Positions 32,374 through 42,410 of a stretch of 64,000 bases of DNA are shown one piece after another (position 1 is the stretch's first letter; each line of letters opens with the position of its first letter). The stretch covers positions 1 to 64,000 of the forward strand of contig JAITFN010000067.1 in assembly GCA_031281345.1 (NCBI GenBank), given 5' to 3'. This DNA comes from Candidatus Fibrimonadaceae bacterium. Its GTDB lineage: Bacteria; Fibrobacterota; Fibrobacteria; Fibrobacterales; Fibrobacteraceae. A program made the translations under genes and the position numbers. The notes below the pieces were generated by a model, which was given only the letters and a program-made list of their open reading frames with translations, did no database searches and was not told the origin of the DNA.

Positions 32374-33222
32374 TCAGTTCTCGTCCCACACAATCCAGTC
32401 CATATTTTTTTTAATAACAAAAACTTCTTCTAAAGATTCTAGATGTTGCAATAATTTAATGTTTCCAAAACTTAAAACTTCAGAGTCATTTTTATCTAAT
32501 TTGGTAACAACGCCAACAGGAATTCCTTTTGGATAAATTCCTCCAAACCCAGAAGTCACGAGAGTATCGCCTGGTATTAAATCTGCGTAACTTGAAACCT
32601 GAATTTGCATATCGCCGTTATTTCTTGAAAACGCCATTCCAAGTACTCTTGAACGCTGGGAAATAACGGAGGTTCTAGAGTTTGGGTCGGAAAGGAGTTG
32701 CACCATTGAATGATACGGGAAAACTTTTGAAATTTTGCCAACCAAGCCATCTACAGTGAATACAGGCATTCCGTAAAAAATAGAATCTGTTTCTCCTTTG
32801 TTTATTACAACTGTTGTCATGTATGTGCCTGGATTATGCCCTATTATTTGAGTTAAAAAAATAGGATAATTCCATTGATTTTCAAACAGCAGCAGTTTTT
32901 TTAGCCTTTCATTTTCAATGGCATATTCCTTGGCTAAATCAATTTCCAATTTAAGTTTTGCATTCTCTTTTTTTAATTTTGCATTTTTTTCACTGAGGCT
33001 GCCTATATGCATAACATAAGAAAGAGTGGACTGCGGCAAATAAAAAACATTGGACAAGAGAAAATCAGCTATGTTTTGCTTGTGCTTAACATGTGAAAGC
33101 AGCATATAAAGAGATAGACCTACGAGTGACGCAAAAACAAGAGTTCCTCGCGCCCATCTACATATCTTGATTATATATTGTATTAAGTTCATTATACCGA
33201 AGAAGCCATAAGGACCTTGCAA
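32374..33222 (-). CDS. mreC: Rod shape-determining protein MreC
   Basis: 'INKGETDSIFYGMPVFTVDGLVGKI', 'GDTLVTSGFGGIYPKGIPVG'. Confidence 0.94.
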   Translation of the reverse strand: MQGPYGFFGIMNLIQYIIKICRWARGTLVFASLVGLSLYMLLSHVKHKQNIADFLLSNVFYLPQSTLSYVMHIGSLSEKNAKLKKENAKLKLEIDLAKEYAIENERLKKLLLFENQWNYPIFLTQIIGHNPGTYMTTVVINKGETDSIFYGMPVFTVDGLVGKISKVFPYHSMVQLLSDPNSRTSVISQRSRVLGMAFSRNNGDMQIQVSSYADLIPGDTLVTSGFGGIYPKGIPVGVVTKLDKNDSEVLSFGNIKLLQHLESLEEVFVIKKNMDWIVWDEN

Positions 33223-34220
33223 TTACGGTAATAATCCAAATTTTCCAAAATTCTAGCAGTACCTTTGCAAACGCATAATGGAGCATCATCTATCACACTC
33301 ACAGGAAGCCCTGTTTCGTGACGGAGCTTTGCATCCAAGCCCCTTAACAAGCTTGTACCACCAGCCATTATTATGCCTTTGTCTAAAATATCGGCAGAGA
33401 GTTCTGGCGGAGTGCTTTCCAGTGCCTTTTTGGCAGCATCTACAATTTGGAAAACAGATTCGCTCAAAGCTTCTCTTATCTCTTCGCTCTTGATAACTAT
33501 CGTACGTGGAATGCCGGCAGCCAAGTCTCTACCCTTAACTTCCATTTCAAGCTCTTTTTCAAGCGGGAATGCGGAACCGATTTTCTTTTTGACATCTTCT
33601 GCTGTGGACTCGCCAATCAAAAGCCCGTGGGTGCGCCGCAAATAGCTCACAATAGCGCTATCCATTTTGTCGCCGCCAACGCGTACAGAAGATTTGCAAA
33701 CCAAGCCGCCTAATGAAATAACGGCAACTTCCGAAGTTCCACCGCCACAATCTATAACCATGTGTCCAGAGGGTTCTGCAACAGGGATGTTCATGCCTAT
33801 AGCTGTAGCCATAGGCTCCGCCACCAAATGAACTTCTCTAGCTCCGGCCGCTCTGGTTGCATCTAAAACAGCTCTTTTTTCCACTTCTGTTATTCCAGAA
33901 GGAACGCCAACCACAACCCGAGGCTTAACCAAAAACAGCGGGTACCTTTGAACGCGGCTTATAAAATACTGAAGCAGAGCCTCAACTAAGTGGTAATCTG
34001 CAATAACGCCGTCTTTCATAGGGCGTACGGCAACAATTTCATCAGGAGTGCGTCCGAGCATTTTTTTTGCTTCGGCACCTATGTATGTAACCCTTTCGCT
34101 TTTTCTGTCCACAGCAACAACCGTAGGCTCATTGATAACTATACCCTTGCCAGACACGTGGACTAGGGTATTGGCAGTGCCTAAATCTATGCCTATGTCG
34201 CAGGAAAACAATCCGAACAT
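33192..34220 (-). CDS. mreB: Rod shape-determining protein MreB
   Basis: 'DIGIDLGTANTLVHV', 'GHMVIDCGGGTSEVAVISLGG'. Confidence 0.97.
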   Translation of the reverse strand: MFGLFSCDIGIDLGTANTLVHVSGKGIVINEPTVVAVDRKSERVTYIGAEAKKMLGRTPDEIVAVRPMKDGVIADYHLVEALLQYFISRVQRYPLFLVKPRVVVGVPSGITEVEKRAVLDATRAAGAREVHLVAEPMATAIGMNIPVAEPSGHMVIDCGGGTSEVAVISLGGLVCKSSVRVGGDKMDSAIVSYLRRTHGLLIGESTAEDVKKKIGSAFPLEKELEMEVKGRDLAAGIPRTIVIKSEEIREALSESVFQIVDAAKKALESTPPELSADILDKGIIMAGGTSLLRGLDAKLRHETGLPVSVIDDAPLCVCKGTARILENLDYYRNCKVLMASSV

Positions 34221-34256
34221 ATAAATTCCTCTGTTAAATTGTGAGATAATATAGAA

Positions 34257-34425
34257 AATGCTGATTAACTCATAATCTCAATTTTATCCAATCAGCATTT
34301 CCCCCCTTGAATGGAGATTTTTTAACAAAAATCACCATTCGTCCCCCCGTTTTTTCCGCTCGGAGAGCTAACGGGGGGGAACGCCACAGCGAGATTCAGA
34401 TTTAATCAGTGGCTACTATAGAAAA
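34257..34425 (+). repeat. Dispersed repeat family A (MITE-like), full copy with short terminal inverted repeats (CTGATTAA/TTAATCAG)
   Basis: Same sequence as 26257..26480; GC-rich hairpin CCCCCGTT...AACGGGGG inside. Confidence 0.88.
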
Positions 34426-34445
34426 AACAGGAAAATAGTGAAAGC

Positions 34446-36302
34446 CTAACTGCCAATGCGCTGAATTTCGTCATCTATCTTTATCAAGGCACGGTCACTG
34501 GTGGTGAAATCCTGAGCTGTGATAAAGCTGGAAATCCCTAGGCTTTTTATCTTTTGGGAATATTTTTTCTTCAAAAAATTATTTATGCTGCTAGCATCCG
34601 CAAAACCCAGAACTTCAGCGGAAATTGCCCTTGCTTCGTCGTAATTCACGGAGCGGATTATTTTTTTGCATTCCATAATGCACCAAGAAGACATGGAAAG
34701 CTCATCCACCCCAAGCCCTACCAAAAGCAGGGTGCTCAATGGGTCAGATGCCATTTCGCCGCAAACGCTAACGGGTATGCCTTCTTTGTGGGCAGCCTCA
34801 ACCACCAATTTTATGGACCTTAAAACTGCTGGATGGTGCGGTTCGTATAAAGAGGCTATTTTTCCATTAGACCTGTCCACAGCTAGGGTGAATTGAATTA
34901 AATCGTTTGTGCCAATGCTCAAAAAGTCCACTCTTTTGGCAATTTCCTCAATAATTATAACAGCAGAGGGTATCTCTATCATGGCACCCAGCTCTACTTT
35001 GGTTATCGAAAGCCCTTCTGCCCTTAGCTCTGCAGAGCATTCCTCATAAATTTCCTTGGCTTTTTCAAGTTCGCCTATGCTGGAAATCATAGGGAACATT
35101 ATTTTTAAGTTGCCTCTACTGCCAGCTTCTATAAGAGCCTTCATCTGCGTTCTAAAAATATCCTTGCGGTCTAGGCAAAGCCTTATGGAACGCCAACCCA
35201 TGAATGGATTGGATTCAACCTCTGCATTCACCAAAGCCAGCATTTTATCGCCGCCAGCATCCAGCGTTCTTATGGTAACGGGCAGAGGGTCTAACTGGTT
35301 GACAACCTTGCTGTAAGCCTCTGCCTGCTCTTTCCTCGTTGGTAGAGCATTTCGCCCAAAGTAAAGAAATTCGCTACGATAAAGCCCAACTCCCGAGGCT
35401 CCAAAAGATGTTATTTCGCTCGCTTCTTCGTATCTCTCTATGTTTGCGTTTAATCTTATATACTTTCCATCCATTGTTATGGGTTCCAAGTCCCTCATGG
35501 TGAAAAGCTCTAATTTTTGGTTTTGAAAAACCTCTATTTGCTTTTTGTATTTGTTTATATCATTTTCATCGGGGTTGACTATAACTATTCCGTTGGTGCC
35601 GTCTAGTATAAGCAAGTCGTTTGATTTAATTGATTCAGATAAACTTCCAAGACCCATCACCGCTGGTATTTGCATTGAGCGGGCAAGTATAGAAACGTGG
35701 CTTGTTACACTGCCAGAATCTATGGCAAGTCCTAAAATCTTGCCCTTGTCGAAGTTCATAAGCATATTTGGGCCTATGGAAAACCCTGTGAGCACGGCTC
35801 CGCCTTCTTCAATTTCTTCTTGCAAAGCGAAATCGCTTTCGCTGCTGTTGAGGCATAGCAGCGTGCGGTTGTAAATATCTTTTAAATCTTGAGCGCGCTC
35901 TTTTAATATACCATCGCTGTTTTCAAAATTCTCTATTAAACTTTGCATTTTAAGATGAAAGGCATAACCAGCGTTCCATCTCTCGTCTCTTATCAAGGAA
36001 ATAACGCCGTCTATCAAGAGTGGGTCTTGCAAAATCATAAGGTGCGAATCGAAAATTTCTGAGTCTTTTTTGCTAACCGCTTGAAGCGTTATGTCGCGCA
36101 GGTTTGAAATTTCTTTTTTGACCTGCATAATCCCTTTGCGGAAAAAATCAATTTGGCTTGCCGTTCCTTCTCTTGAAATTTTATATTGCGAAACAACAAC
36201 TTTTTGGCGAACAATCAATTTTGTTTTTGCGATTACGTATCCAGGCGAGGCAGCCTGCCCGATGAACATTTTTCTTTGATTTGTTTCTTGTTTAGGTGGC
36301 AT
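34446..36302 (-). CDS. ptsI: Phosphoenolpyruvate-protein phosphotransferase (EI)
   Basis: 'DSGSVTSHVSILARSMQIPAVMGLG', 'GVGLYRSEFLYFGR', 'FLSIGTNDLIQFTLAVDR'. Confidence 0.96.
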   Translation of the reverse strand: MPPKQETNQRKMFIGQAASPGYVIAKTKLIVRQKVVVSQYKISREGTASQIDFFRKGIMQVKKEISNLRDITLQAVSKKDSEIFDSHLMILQDPLLIDGVISLIRDERWNAGYAFHLKMQSLIENFENSDGILKERAQDLKDIYNRTLLCLNSSESDFALQEEIEEGGAVLTGFSIGPNMLMNFDKGKILGLAIDSGSVTSHVSILARSMQIPAVMGLGSLSESIKSNDLLILDGTNGIVIVNPDENDINKYKKQIEVFQNQKLELFTMRDLEPITMDGKYIRLNANIERYEEASEITSFGASGVGLYRSEFLYFGRNALPTRKEQAEAYSKVVNQLDPLPVTIRTLDAGGDKMLALVNAEVESNPFMGWRSIRLCLDRKDIFRTQMKALIEAGSRGNLKIMFPMISSIGELEKAKEIYEECSAELRAEGLSITKVELGAMIEIPSAVIIIEEIAKRVDFLSIGTNDLIQFTLAVDRSNGKIASLYEPHHPAVLRSIKLVVEAAHKEGIPVSVCGEMASDPLSTLLLVGLGVDELSMSSWCIMECKKIIRSVNYDEARAISAEVLGFADASSINNFLKKKYSQKIKSLGISSFITAQDFTTSDRALIKIDDEIQRIGS

Positions 36303-36564
36303 CTTCGTAGAATTTATTATTGAACAACTCTGTTAAGTCGTCCGCGGTTTTTTGCTCATCGGGGCCATTTATTATAAACTCAACTTCTGCGCCTGGTTCA
36401 ATGGCAAGCATCATTAAGTTCAAAATAGATTTTGCATTTACCTTTTGACCGGAATACAAAAGATCTACCGAGCTTTGCGCAGAGCTTGCTATATTGACTA
36501 TGTGTCCGGCAGGCCGGGCATGAATTCCAAGCGTGTTTTGTACTATTAGTTTGTGGTGTATCAT
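36292..36564 (-). CDS. ptsH: HPr phosphocarrier protein
   Basis: 'NTLGIHARPAGHIV', 'VNAKSILNLMMLAIEPGAEVEF'. Confidence 0.95.
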   Translation of the reverse strand: MIHHKLIVQNTLGIHARPAGHIVNIASSAQSSVDLLYSGQKVNAKSILNLMMLAIEPGAEVEFIINGPDEQKTADDLTELFNNKFYEDAT

Positions 36565-36575
36565 AGAGTTTGTCC

Positions 36576-37484
36576 TTAGAAGAAGCTTATGTTGATATCC
36601 AGACCGTCTTTTATTATAAGGCGAAATAGACTATCTGCCGAGTGTACAGTTGTAGATAAATCATCGTGCAGTTTGCGGTCGTTGAGCAATATGCCAAGCG
36701 TGTTGTTTTTGGATTCTAACTTGCCAGTTAAAGCCAAAACCCTTTGCACCGCAGTGTCTGCTTCGTATAATAAAATGTTTGTGTTGCCTAGCAGACCGTT
36801 TGCATCTGCTACGAGTTTTTTTAACGGCTCTTTGTTTTCGTCTAAAATATCGTTTACCTTTCTTGTTGCTCCAGATAGCCCCGCTAAACTACCTTGCAAC
36901 GCAGGCTCTGCTCTTTGAACTAGGTTGTTTGCCTGGTCTTCAAGGTCTTCGGCTTTTTCCAAAATGCGCCTAAATCTATCTCTAAAATCTTGGGTGGCTA
37001 AGGTGGAATCCAGAATTGTGTGCGCAACATTCATTATTATCCTTGCGCTATCCAAAACTTCACCAGCCATTCCCATAACCTCTGCTATACCAGCATCAAA
37101 AGACCCTTTTATAGTATCGCCTGCAGAAAAATACTTTGCGGAATCACCGAGCAGCATTCCAATTTGCCGCTCTCCCAAAAGCCCTATATTCTGTACCCTT
37201 ATATCCGAATCTACTGGAATTTTAATATCGCTTCTAACGGAAACCTTCACCAAAACGCCATTTTTGTGCAAAGCTATGTTGTTTACCTTGCCGAGCTTTA
37301 CCCCGTTTATTTTAACGGGATCATCTTGGGCAAGAGTGCTAACTTGGTTAAATCGCAGATGGTAGGTTAAAAAAGTTTCACGCGGGTCTTTGTCGTTTAA
37401 AAAGAATATGCCAAAAATAAGGATTGCAACAGCTACAACTATTACAAGGCCCACAATCAAGTAAAGAGTGTGGTCCTTTTTCAC
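36576..37484 (-). CDS. MlaD/MCE-domain protein
   Basis: N-terminal TM then 'FNQVSTLAQDDPVKINGVKLGKVNNIAL...IGLLGERQIGML'. Confidence 0.9.
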   Translation of the reverse strand: MKKDHTLYLIVGLVIVVAVAILIFGIFFLNDKDPRETFLTYHLRFNQVSTLAQDDPVKINGVKLGKVNNIALHKNGVLVKVSVRSDIKIPVDSDIRVQNIGLLGERQIGMLLGDSAKYFSAGDTIKGSFDAGIAEVMGMAGEVLDSARIIMNVAHTILDSTLATQDFRDRFRRILEKAEDLEDQANNLVQRAEPALQGSLAGLSGATRKVNDILDENKEPLKKLVADANGLLGNTNILLYEADTAVQRVLALTGKLESKNNTLGILLNDRKLHDDLSTTVHSADSLFRLIIKDGLDINISFF

Positions 37485-37523
37485 AGAATAAACCTCAGGG
37501 AACGCATATAGTTAGGATAATTT

Positions 37524-37675
37524 AGAAAAAATTTCCGTGCCTGTCCAAAAGCTTTGCCAAGAAAACAGGCATTGTTAGGAAATTTTTAATGTCCGCAGGA
37601 CAGCCCGTAGGGCGAACCCTGCCCACGAAGTGAAAATGGCAGGGTGAGTAAAAAAATGGCAGGGTGAGTAAAATT
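37524..37675 (+). repeat. Dispersed repeat family B, copy 1, with tandem 3' end
   Basis: gaaaaaatttccgtgcctgtccaaaag.tttgccaagaaaacaggcattgtta...ccctgcccacgaagtgaaaatggcagggtgagtaaaa. Confidence 0.88.
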
Positions 37676-38566
37676 CTAAACCCCGAAATTCCACCTTAAA
37701 TGGTCATATATAAAATCATTCCCATTGAATTTCAATCCAAAAAATTTCTCTATTTTTTCCAAAGAGAATAAAAGTGGGTCGCTGCCCCAGCCTTTGTTTT
37801 CTTCTTCAATGGTGGCTTTTGTGCCTGGACGCATTTTAATGGCTTGCTCGGCTATGCTTTTCCAGCTTATCCATTCCGTGCCAAGACCAAAAAAAATTTC
37901 TTCATTTAAATCGCTTTTGAGAACTGAGGAATATAGCATTGCAAGCTGTGAGGCGTGGATAAATTGGGTTCCATCGTTTTTGGTTAAGTGAACAACTCCG
38001 TTTTCTTTTACCGCTTGCGTTATGTTGAAAAATCTGCGGTCGGGTTGGGTTACTCCGTCTGGGAAAGCCAATTGCCCAAATGTGTAGCCTGGGCGAATTA
38101 TATTTCGCTTCATTTTTGAATTTGCCCCAAGAACATAAGCTTCGCCTGCTGCTTTTGTTGCGCCGTATAAATCCACCGGCTTGCAAACCATTTCTTCATT
38201 TGAATTGTGGCGAATTTTGCCAAGTGCTGCCGTGCTTGAAGTGTAAATGAATTTTTCGCAGCCGGCATTTGCGGCAAACTCCAAAAGCTGAACGGTTGCT
38301 GTGGTATCTTTTGCGAGCATTTCAAGAGGAGTTTCACCCCAGCCAAGTGCAATGTGAACGCAGGCGTCGCAGCCATCCAAGCCTTTTTTTATAGCCTCTG
38401 AGTCCAGCAAGCCCGCGTGAATCATTTTAACATTTTCGTGTTTTGCAAGGCTTGGGATTTTATCTGGATTTCTCGCCAAAATTTTTAATGAGTGCCCTTG
38501 TTCCAAAAATTCTTTTGCAACAAAATGCCCTATAAAACCTGTGCCACCTGTCAAAAAAATTTTCAT
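37676..38566 (-). CDS. NAD-dependent epimerase/dehydratase
   Basis: 'MKIFLTGGTGFIGHFVAKEF', 'YGATKAAGEAYVL'. Confidence 0.92.
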   Translation of the reverse strand: MKIFLTGGTGFIGHFVAKEFLEQGHSLKILARNPDKIPSLAKHENVKMIHAGLLDSEAIKKGLDGCDACVHIALGWGETPLEMLAKDTTATVQLLEFAANAGCEKFIYTSSTAALGKIRHNSNEEMVCKPVDLYGATKAAGEAYVLGANSKMKRNIIRPGYTFGQLAFPDGVTQPDRRFFNITQAVKENGVVHLTKNDGTQFIHASQLAMLYSSVLKSDLNEEIFFGLGTEWISWKSIAEQAIKMRPGTKATIEEENKGWGSDPLLFSLEKIEKFFGLKFNGNDFIYDHLRWNFGV

Positions 38567-38567
38567 T

Positions 38568-38894
38568 TCAAGTCCCTTTGTTTATTATGCAGTTTTCCAT
38601 CCATTCAAAGTAAGGAGCATAAGCTCCAACTCCCTTGAAAAACAAAATTTCTGGAAGCTCGTAAGGGTGCCTTTCCAAAATGGCTTTTTCCAAAGCCTCG
38701 TGGTGATAGGTTGGCGCTTTGCAAATTAGCAACACCTCGTTTTCTTCTTCTATTTTGCCTTTCCATCTGTAAATGGAATTTATCGGCATAATCTGAACGC
38801 AGGCAGCAAAGCGGCTTTCTACTAGTTCCTTTGCCATTTTCTTTGCGCTTTCCATATTCGGCATTGTTGTTGTGCACATCATCGGGTGAGACAT
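38568..38894 (-). CDS. cutA: CutA1 divalent ion tolerance protein
   Basis: 'FAACVQIMPINSIYRWKGKIEEENEVLLICK', 'HPYELPEI'. Confidence 0.93.
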   Translation of the reverse strand: MSHPMMCTTTMPNMESAKKMAKELVESRFAACVQIMPINSIYRWKGKIEEENEVLLICKAPTYHHEALEKAILERHPYELPEILFFKGVGAYAPYFEWMENCIINKGT

Positions 38895-38913
38895 ATTTTT
38901 CTCCTTACTATGT

Positions 38914-39297
38914 TTACCAAACACACGCTACAGGGTATAAATGAATATTTTCATCACGAGTTATCAATTTCATATTTTCAGAAATCGCAGTTGCTGTTAA
39001 AATTCTATCAAATGGGTCTTTGTGAAAATTTTCCAACTGTTCCAATTTGAAGATATAATTTTGATTTATATTCAACAATTTGAAACCATTTTTATAAATC
39101 AAATCCAAAAAACCTTTAGCCTTTCCGTCAAATTTTAGTTTATTCAAACTAACTTTTATAGATAATTCCCAAACAGAAACAATGCTTGCATATTTTTGAT
39201 TATTTGTATCTAGAATAATCTGTCTAGCATTTTCAGATAAATCTAAATCTCCATTGAAAAACCAGATAAGAGTATGGGTGTCCAATAAATATTTCAT
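38914..39297 (-). CDS. PIN-domain toxin (VapC-like)
   Basis: 'YLLDTHTLIWFFNGD', 'FHKDPFDRILTATA'. Confidence 0.92.
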   Translation of the reverse strand: MKYLLDTHTLIWFFNGDLDLSENARQIILDTNNQKYASIVSVWELSIKVSLNKLKFDGKAKGFLDLIYKNGFKLLNINQNYIFKLEQLENFHKDPFDRILTATAISENMKLITRDENIHLYPVACVW

Positions 39298-39497
39298 TAC
39301 ATATATTCCTTAAAGCAATCCAGAGGAGCATCGAAATCGCTTGCCATTTGGAATTGTCCTTTTGCACAACCGAATATAGGTTTAAGCTCCTGTTCTTCTA
39401 TGGGAAAAAGCAATATTTCAATGGTTGAACCAATATAATCCCTAGGTACAGACAAGGTTATTTGCTCTTTTTCGGCTTTACATATTGTTCTAACCAT
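39297..39497 (-). CDS. Antitoxin: AbrB-like N-terminus with FGC-KG..FKEYM C-terminus
   Basis: Overlaps the PIN gene by 1 nt; C-terminal motif shared with 43953..44177. Confidence 0.75.
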   Translation of the reverse strand: MVRTICKAEKEQITLSVPRDYIGSTIEILLFPIEEQELKPIFGCAKGQFQMASDFDAPLDCFKEYM

Positions 39498-39568
39498 AAA
39501 AACTCCAAAAACTTCTTATTAAGAATGTAGAAAATGTTGTCTGGTATTAACTTACTATATTTATATAC

Positions 39569-40948
39569 ATGGATAATAATAATGATGCAAGCAATTCAAA
39601 TATAGGACGGCGCGACTTTATTAAATTGGTGGGTGCTGGTGCTGCACTTGCTGCTTTAAGCGGTTGCGGTTCAAAGGATGGTTCTGCAAAGCAGGGAAAG
39701 GAGCCTACCGGAGAAATGACCTACAGAGTTGACCCCAAAAATGGAAACCACGTTTCTCTTTTAGGTTATGGTTGCATGAGATATCCGCGTATGCCCAAAT
39801 CGCAAGACTTAGCCACAGAAAACAACCTTGACCAAGAAGCTATCAACAGATCCATAGACTACGCCATTGAACACGGAGTGAATTATTTTGACACATCTCC
39901 GCTTTACTGCAAAGGTTTTTCCGAAAAAGCCACCGGCATCGCACTGAGCCGCCACCCACGCAATAAATATTTCATAGCTACCAAAATGTCTAACCGCAAC
40001 CAGCACAGCAGCCGCGAAGCATCGCTTGCTATGTATAAACGCTCATTTGAAGATTTAAAAACAGATTATATTGATTATTACCTCGTTCACAATGTTGGCA
40101 CATTTGAAGCACTGAAAGAACGCTATATAGATAACGGCATTATGGACTTTTTGCTACAAGAGCGTGAGTCTGGGCGAATACGCAGCCTTGGGTGGTCTTT
40201 TCACGGAGACGGCGAGTTTTTTGATTATATGGCGCTTAAATACCCTTGGGATTTTGTGATGATTCAGCTCAATTATTTTGACTGGGACATGACCGCCGAT
40301 TCAAAACGCACCAATGTAAGCGCCAAACACCAATACGACCTGCTCACAGAACACAACATTCCCATTGTGATAATGGAACCTCTTTTGGGTGGTCGCTTGG
40401 CAAAGCCGCATTACAAAGCACGTGCCGCTATGACTCAATTAAATCCAGAAGCAAGTGCTGCTTCTTGGGCGTTTCGCTTTGCGGGAAGTTTCCCAAACGT
40501 GATTACGGTGCTCAGCGGAATGACCTTTATGGAACACTTGCAAGATAATTTGAGTACTTATTCTCCGCTTGTGCCATTAAATGAAAGCGAAAGGGATATG
40601 CTGTTAAAAGTTTCGCAAGTTATGCTTGAATACAGAAACATAAACTGCACGCAGTGCCAGTATTGCATGCCCTGCCCCTATGGTCTTGACATTCCCGAAA
40701 TAATCGCGCACTACAACCGCTGCCTCAACGAAGGCAATTTCCCAGACGACAAGCAAAGCGAAGATTACAAAAGAGCGCGCCGCGCCTTCCTCGTTGGATT
40801 AGACCGCAAAATTGATTCTGTGCGCCAAGCAAGTAGATGCACGAATTGCAAAAAATGCGTTCCCAACTGCCCGCAGAATATAAAAATTCCTGAAGAGATG
40901 CAGCGTATAGATAGATTTGTGGAAAACTTGAAAATGGACATTGTTTAG
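39569..40948 (+). CDS. Aldo/keto reductase with Tat-type signal and C-terminal 4Fe-4S motifs
   Basis: 'GRRDFIKLVGAGAALAALSGCGS', 'CTQCQYCMPCPYGLDIP', 'CTNCKKCVPNCPQNIKIP'. Confidence 0.92.
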   Translation: MDNNNDASNSNIGRRDFIKLVGAGAALAALSGCGSKDGSAKQGKEPTGEMTYRVDPKNGNHVSLLGYGCMRYPRMPKSQDLATENNLDQEAINRSIDYAIEHGVNYFDTSPLYCKGFSEKATGIALSRHPRNKYFIATKMSNRNQHSSREASLAMYKRSFEDLKTDYIDYYLVHNVGTFEALKERYIDNGIMDFLLQERESGRIRSLGWSFHGDGEFFDYMALKYPWDFVMIQLNYFDWDMTADSKRTNVSAKHQYDLLTEHNIPIVIMEPLLGGRLAKPHYKARAAMTQLNPEASAASWAFRFAGSFPNVITVLSGMTFMEHLQDNLSTYSPLVPLNESERDMLLKVSQVMLEYRNINCTQCQYCMPCPYGLDIPEIIAHYNRCLNEGNFPDDKQSEDYKRARRAFLVGLDRKIDSVRQASRCTNCKKCVPNCPQNIKIPEEMQRIDRFVENLKMDIV

Positions 40949-40958
40949 GGGAATACTT

Positions 40959-42410
40959 ATGCTTCCAATAATCTGCTTTATTTCCATAACCTTGCTCTTC
41001 TTGGATTTTACCGGAACCGTGCACGCTTATTTGGGTTGGGTTGCAAAAATGCAATTTGTTCCGGCAGTTTTTGCCTCTAACGTTGTTATTGCCCTTGCCA
41101 TAGTATTCCTAACCCTGCTTTTTGGGCGCTTTTATTGTTCTATGCTCTGCCCGCTTGGTTTTTTTCAAGACATAGTTTCTTTTAAAACTAGTTTTTCTTA
41201 CAAAAAGCCGCGCAAAGGCTTTGTAATTTTGCGTTACGCATTGCTTGCAGGTTTTATAGCAACCGCATTACTTGGTGGCGGTCTTGTTTCTGTGCTTGAA
41301 CCTTATAGTGCTTATGGAAGAATTGTCTCGCAAATTTTTGGACCCATTTACAAATTCGGAAACAATTTGCTCGCTTATTTTTCGGAACATATAGGCAGTT
41401 ATGCCTTTTATTCTGTGGATGTATGGGTGAAAAGCTTGACCTCTTTTGTTCTTGCTATTTTAACTCTTGTAGGAATATCTATTTTTGCATACAAAAGCGG
41501 ACGTGGATATTGCAACACAATTTGCCCCGTTGGTACCTTTCTAGGTTTGCTATCAAAATATTCCTTTGTAAAACTCCGCATAGACCTCTCCAAATGCAAG
41601 CATTGCGATTTATGTTCTAAAAAATGCATTTCATCTTGCATTGATACAGAAAAGGGAAAAATAGATTATACCCGCTGCGTAACTTGTTTGAAATGTGTAA
41701 AAGCTTGCCCAACAAAAGCTATTTCATACTCCAAGCCTTTTAAAAAATCTGTGCAAAAAGAAGCGGAAATTTTAAGCGAAAGCGGCGCACATCGGCGCAA
41801 TATCTTTGTTGGTTCTACCATTGCGGCATTGAGTTGTGCCACCAAATTACAAGCCGGTAGTGGAGACGGAGGATTAACCGAATTAAAAGACAAAAAAGTC
41901 CCAAACCGCAAAAGACCGATAGTTCCGGCGGGTGCAGGAAGTTTCAAACATTTCCACGACCATTGCTTAGGTTGCCAGTTGTGCGCTTCTGTTTGCCCAA
42001 ACAATGTGTTGTCCAACAAAGCCTATGGATCCACAAAACCAAATATGTCTTATGAACGCGGCTATTGCAGACCGGAATGCGTTAAGTGTTCTGAGGTTTG
42101 CCCAACCGGAGCAATAAAGCCTATCACAAGAGCCGAAAAATCTTCCATACAAATAGGCTGTGCCGTATGGAACAAGGATCTTTGCATTGTAAATACAGAC
42201 AAAGTGGCTTGCGACTTATGCTCGCGCAAGTGCCCAAGTGCTGCGATAGCTATGATACCACCAAGCGCAGATGCCCCGCCAGATGCTCCAAAAATCCCGA
42301 TGATAGATACAGAACGCTGCATTGGTTGCGGTGCTTGCGAGCATTTATGCCCCGCCCGCCCGCATAGCGCAATTGTTGTGGAAGGTGTTGAGGTTCATAG
42401 GGTGGTGTAA
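40959..42410 (+). CDS. NapH/MauN-like membrane ferredoxin with additional 4Fe-4S modules
   Basis: 'FYCSMLCPLGFFQD', 'GRGYCNTICPVGTFLGL', multiple CxxCxxCxxxC motifs. Confidence 0.9.
   Translation: MLPIICFISITLLFLDFTGTVHAYLGWVAKMQFVPAVFASNVVIALAIVFLTLLFGRFYCSMLCPLGFFQDIVSFKTSFSYKKPRKGFVILRYALLAGFIATALLGGGLVSVLEPYSAYGRIVSQIFGPIYKFGNNLLAYFSEHIGSYAFYSVDVWVKSLTSFVLAILTLVGISIFAYKSGRGYCNTICPVGTFLGLLSKYSFVKLRIDLSKCKHCDLCSKKCISSCIDTEKGKIDYTRCVTCLKCVKACPTKAISYSKPFKKSVQKEAEILSESGAHRRNIFVGSTIAALSCATKLQAGSGDGGLTELKDKKVPNRKRPIVPAGAGSFKHFHDHCLGCQLCASVCPNNVLSNKAYGSTKPNMSYERGYCRPECVKCSEVCPTGAIKPITRAEKSSIQIGCAVWNKDLCIVNTDKVACDLCSRKCPSAAIAMIPPSADAPPDAPKIPMIDTERCIGCGACEHLCPARPHSAIVVEGVEVHRVV

Noticed and set aside
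36292-37484. ptsH-ptsI with no EII genes nearby as an unusual PTS
   Set aside because: EII genes are often elsewhere; absence from one window is not evidence.
39569-42410. AKR plus NapH-like ferredoxin pair as a novel redox system
   Set aside because: Both are recognisable families that plausibly co-occur; nothing beyond ordinary pairing could be shown from sequence.
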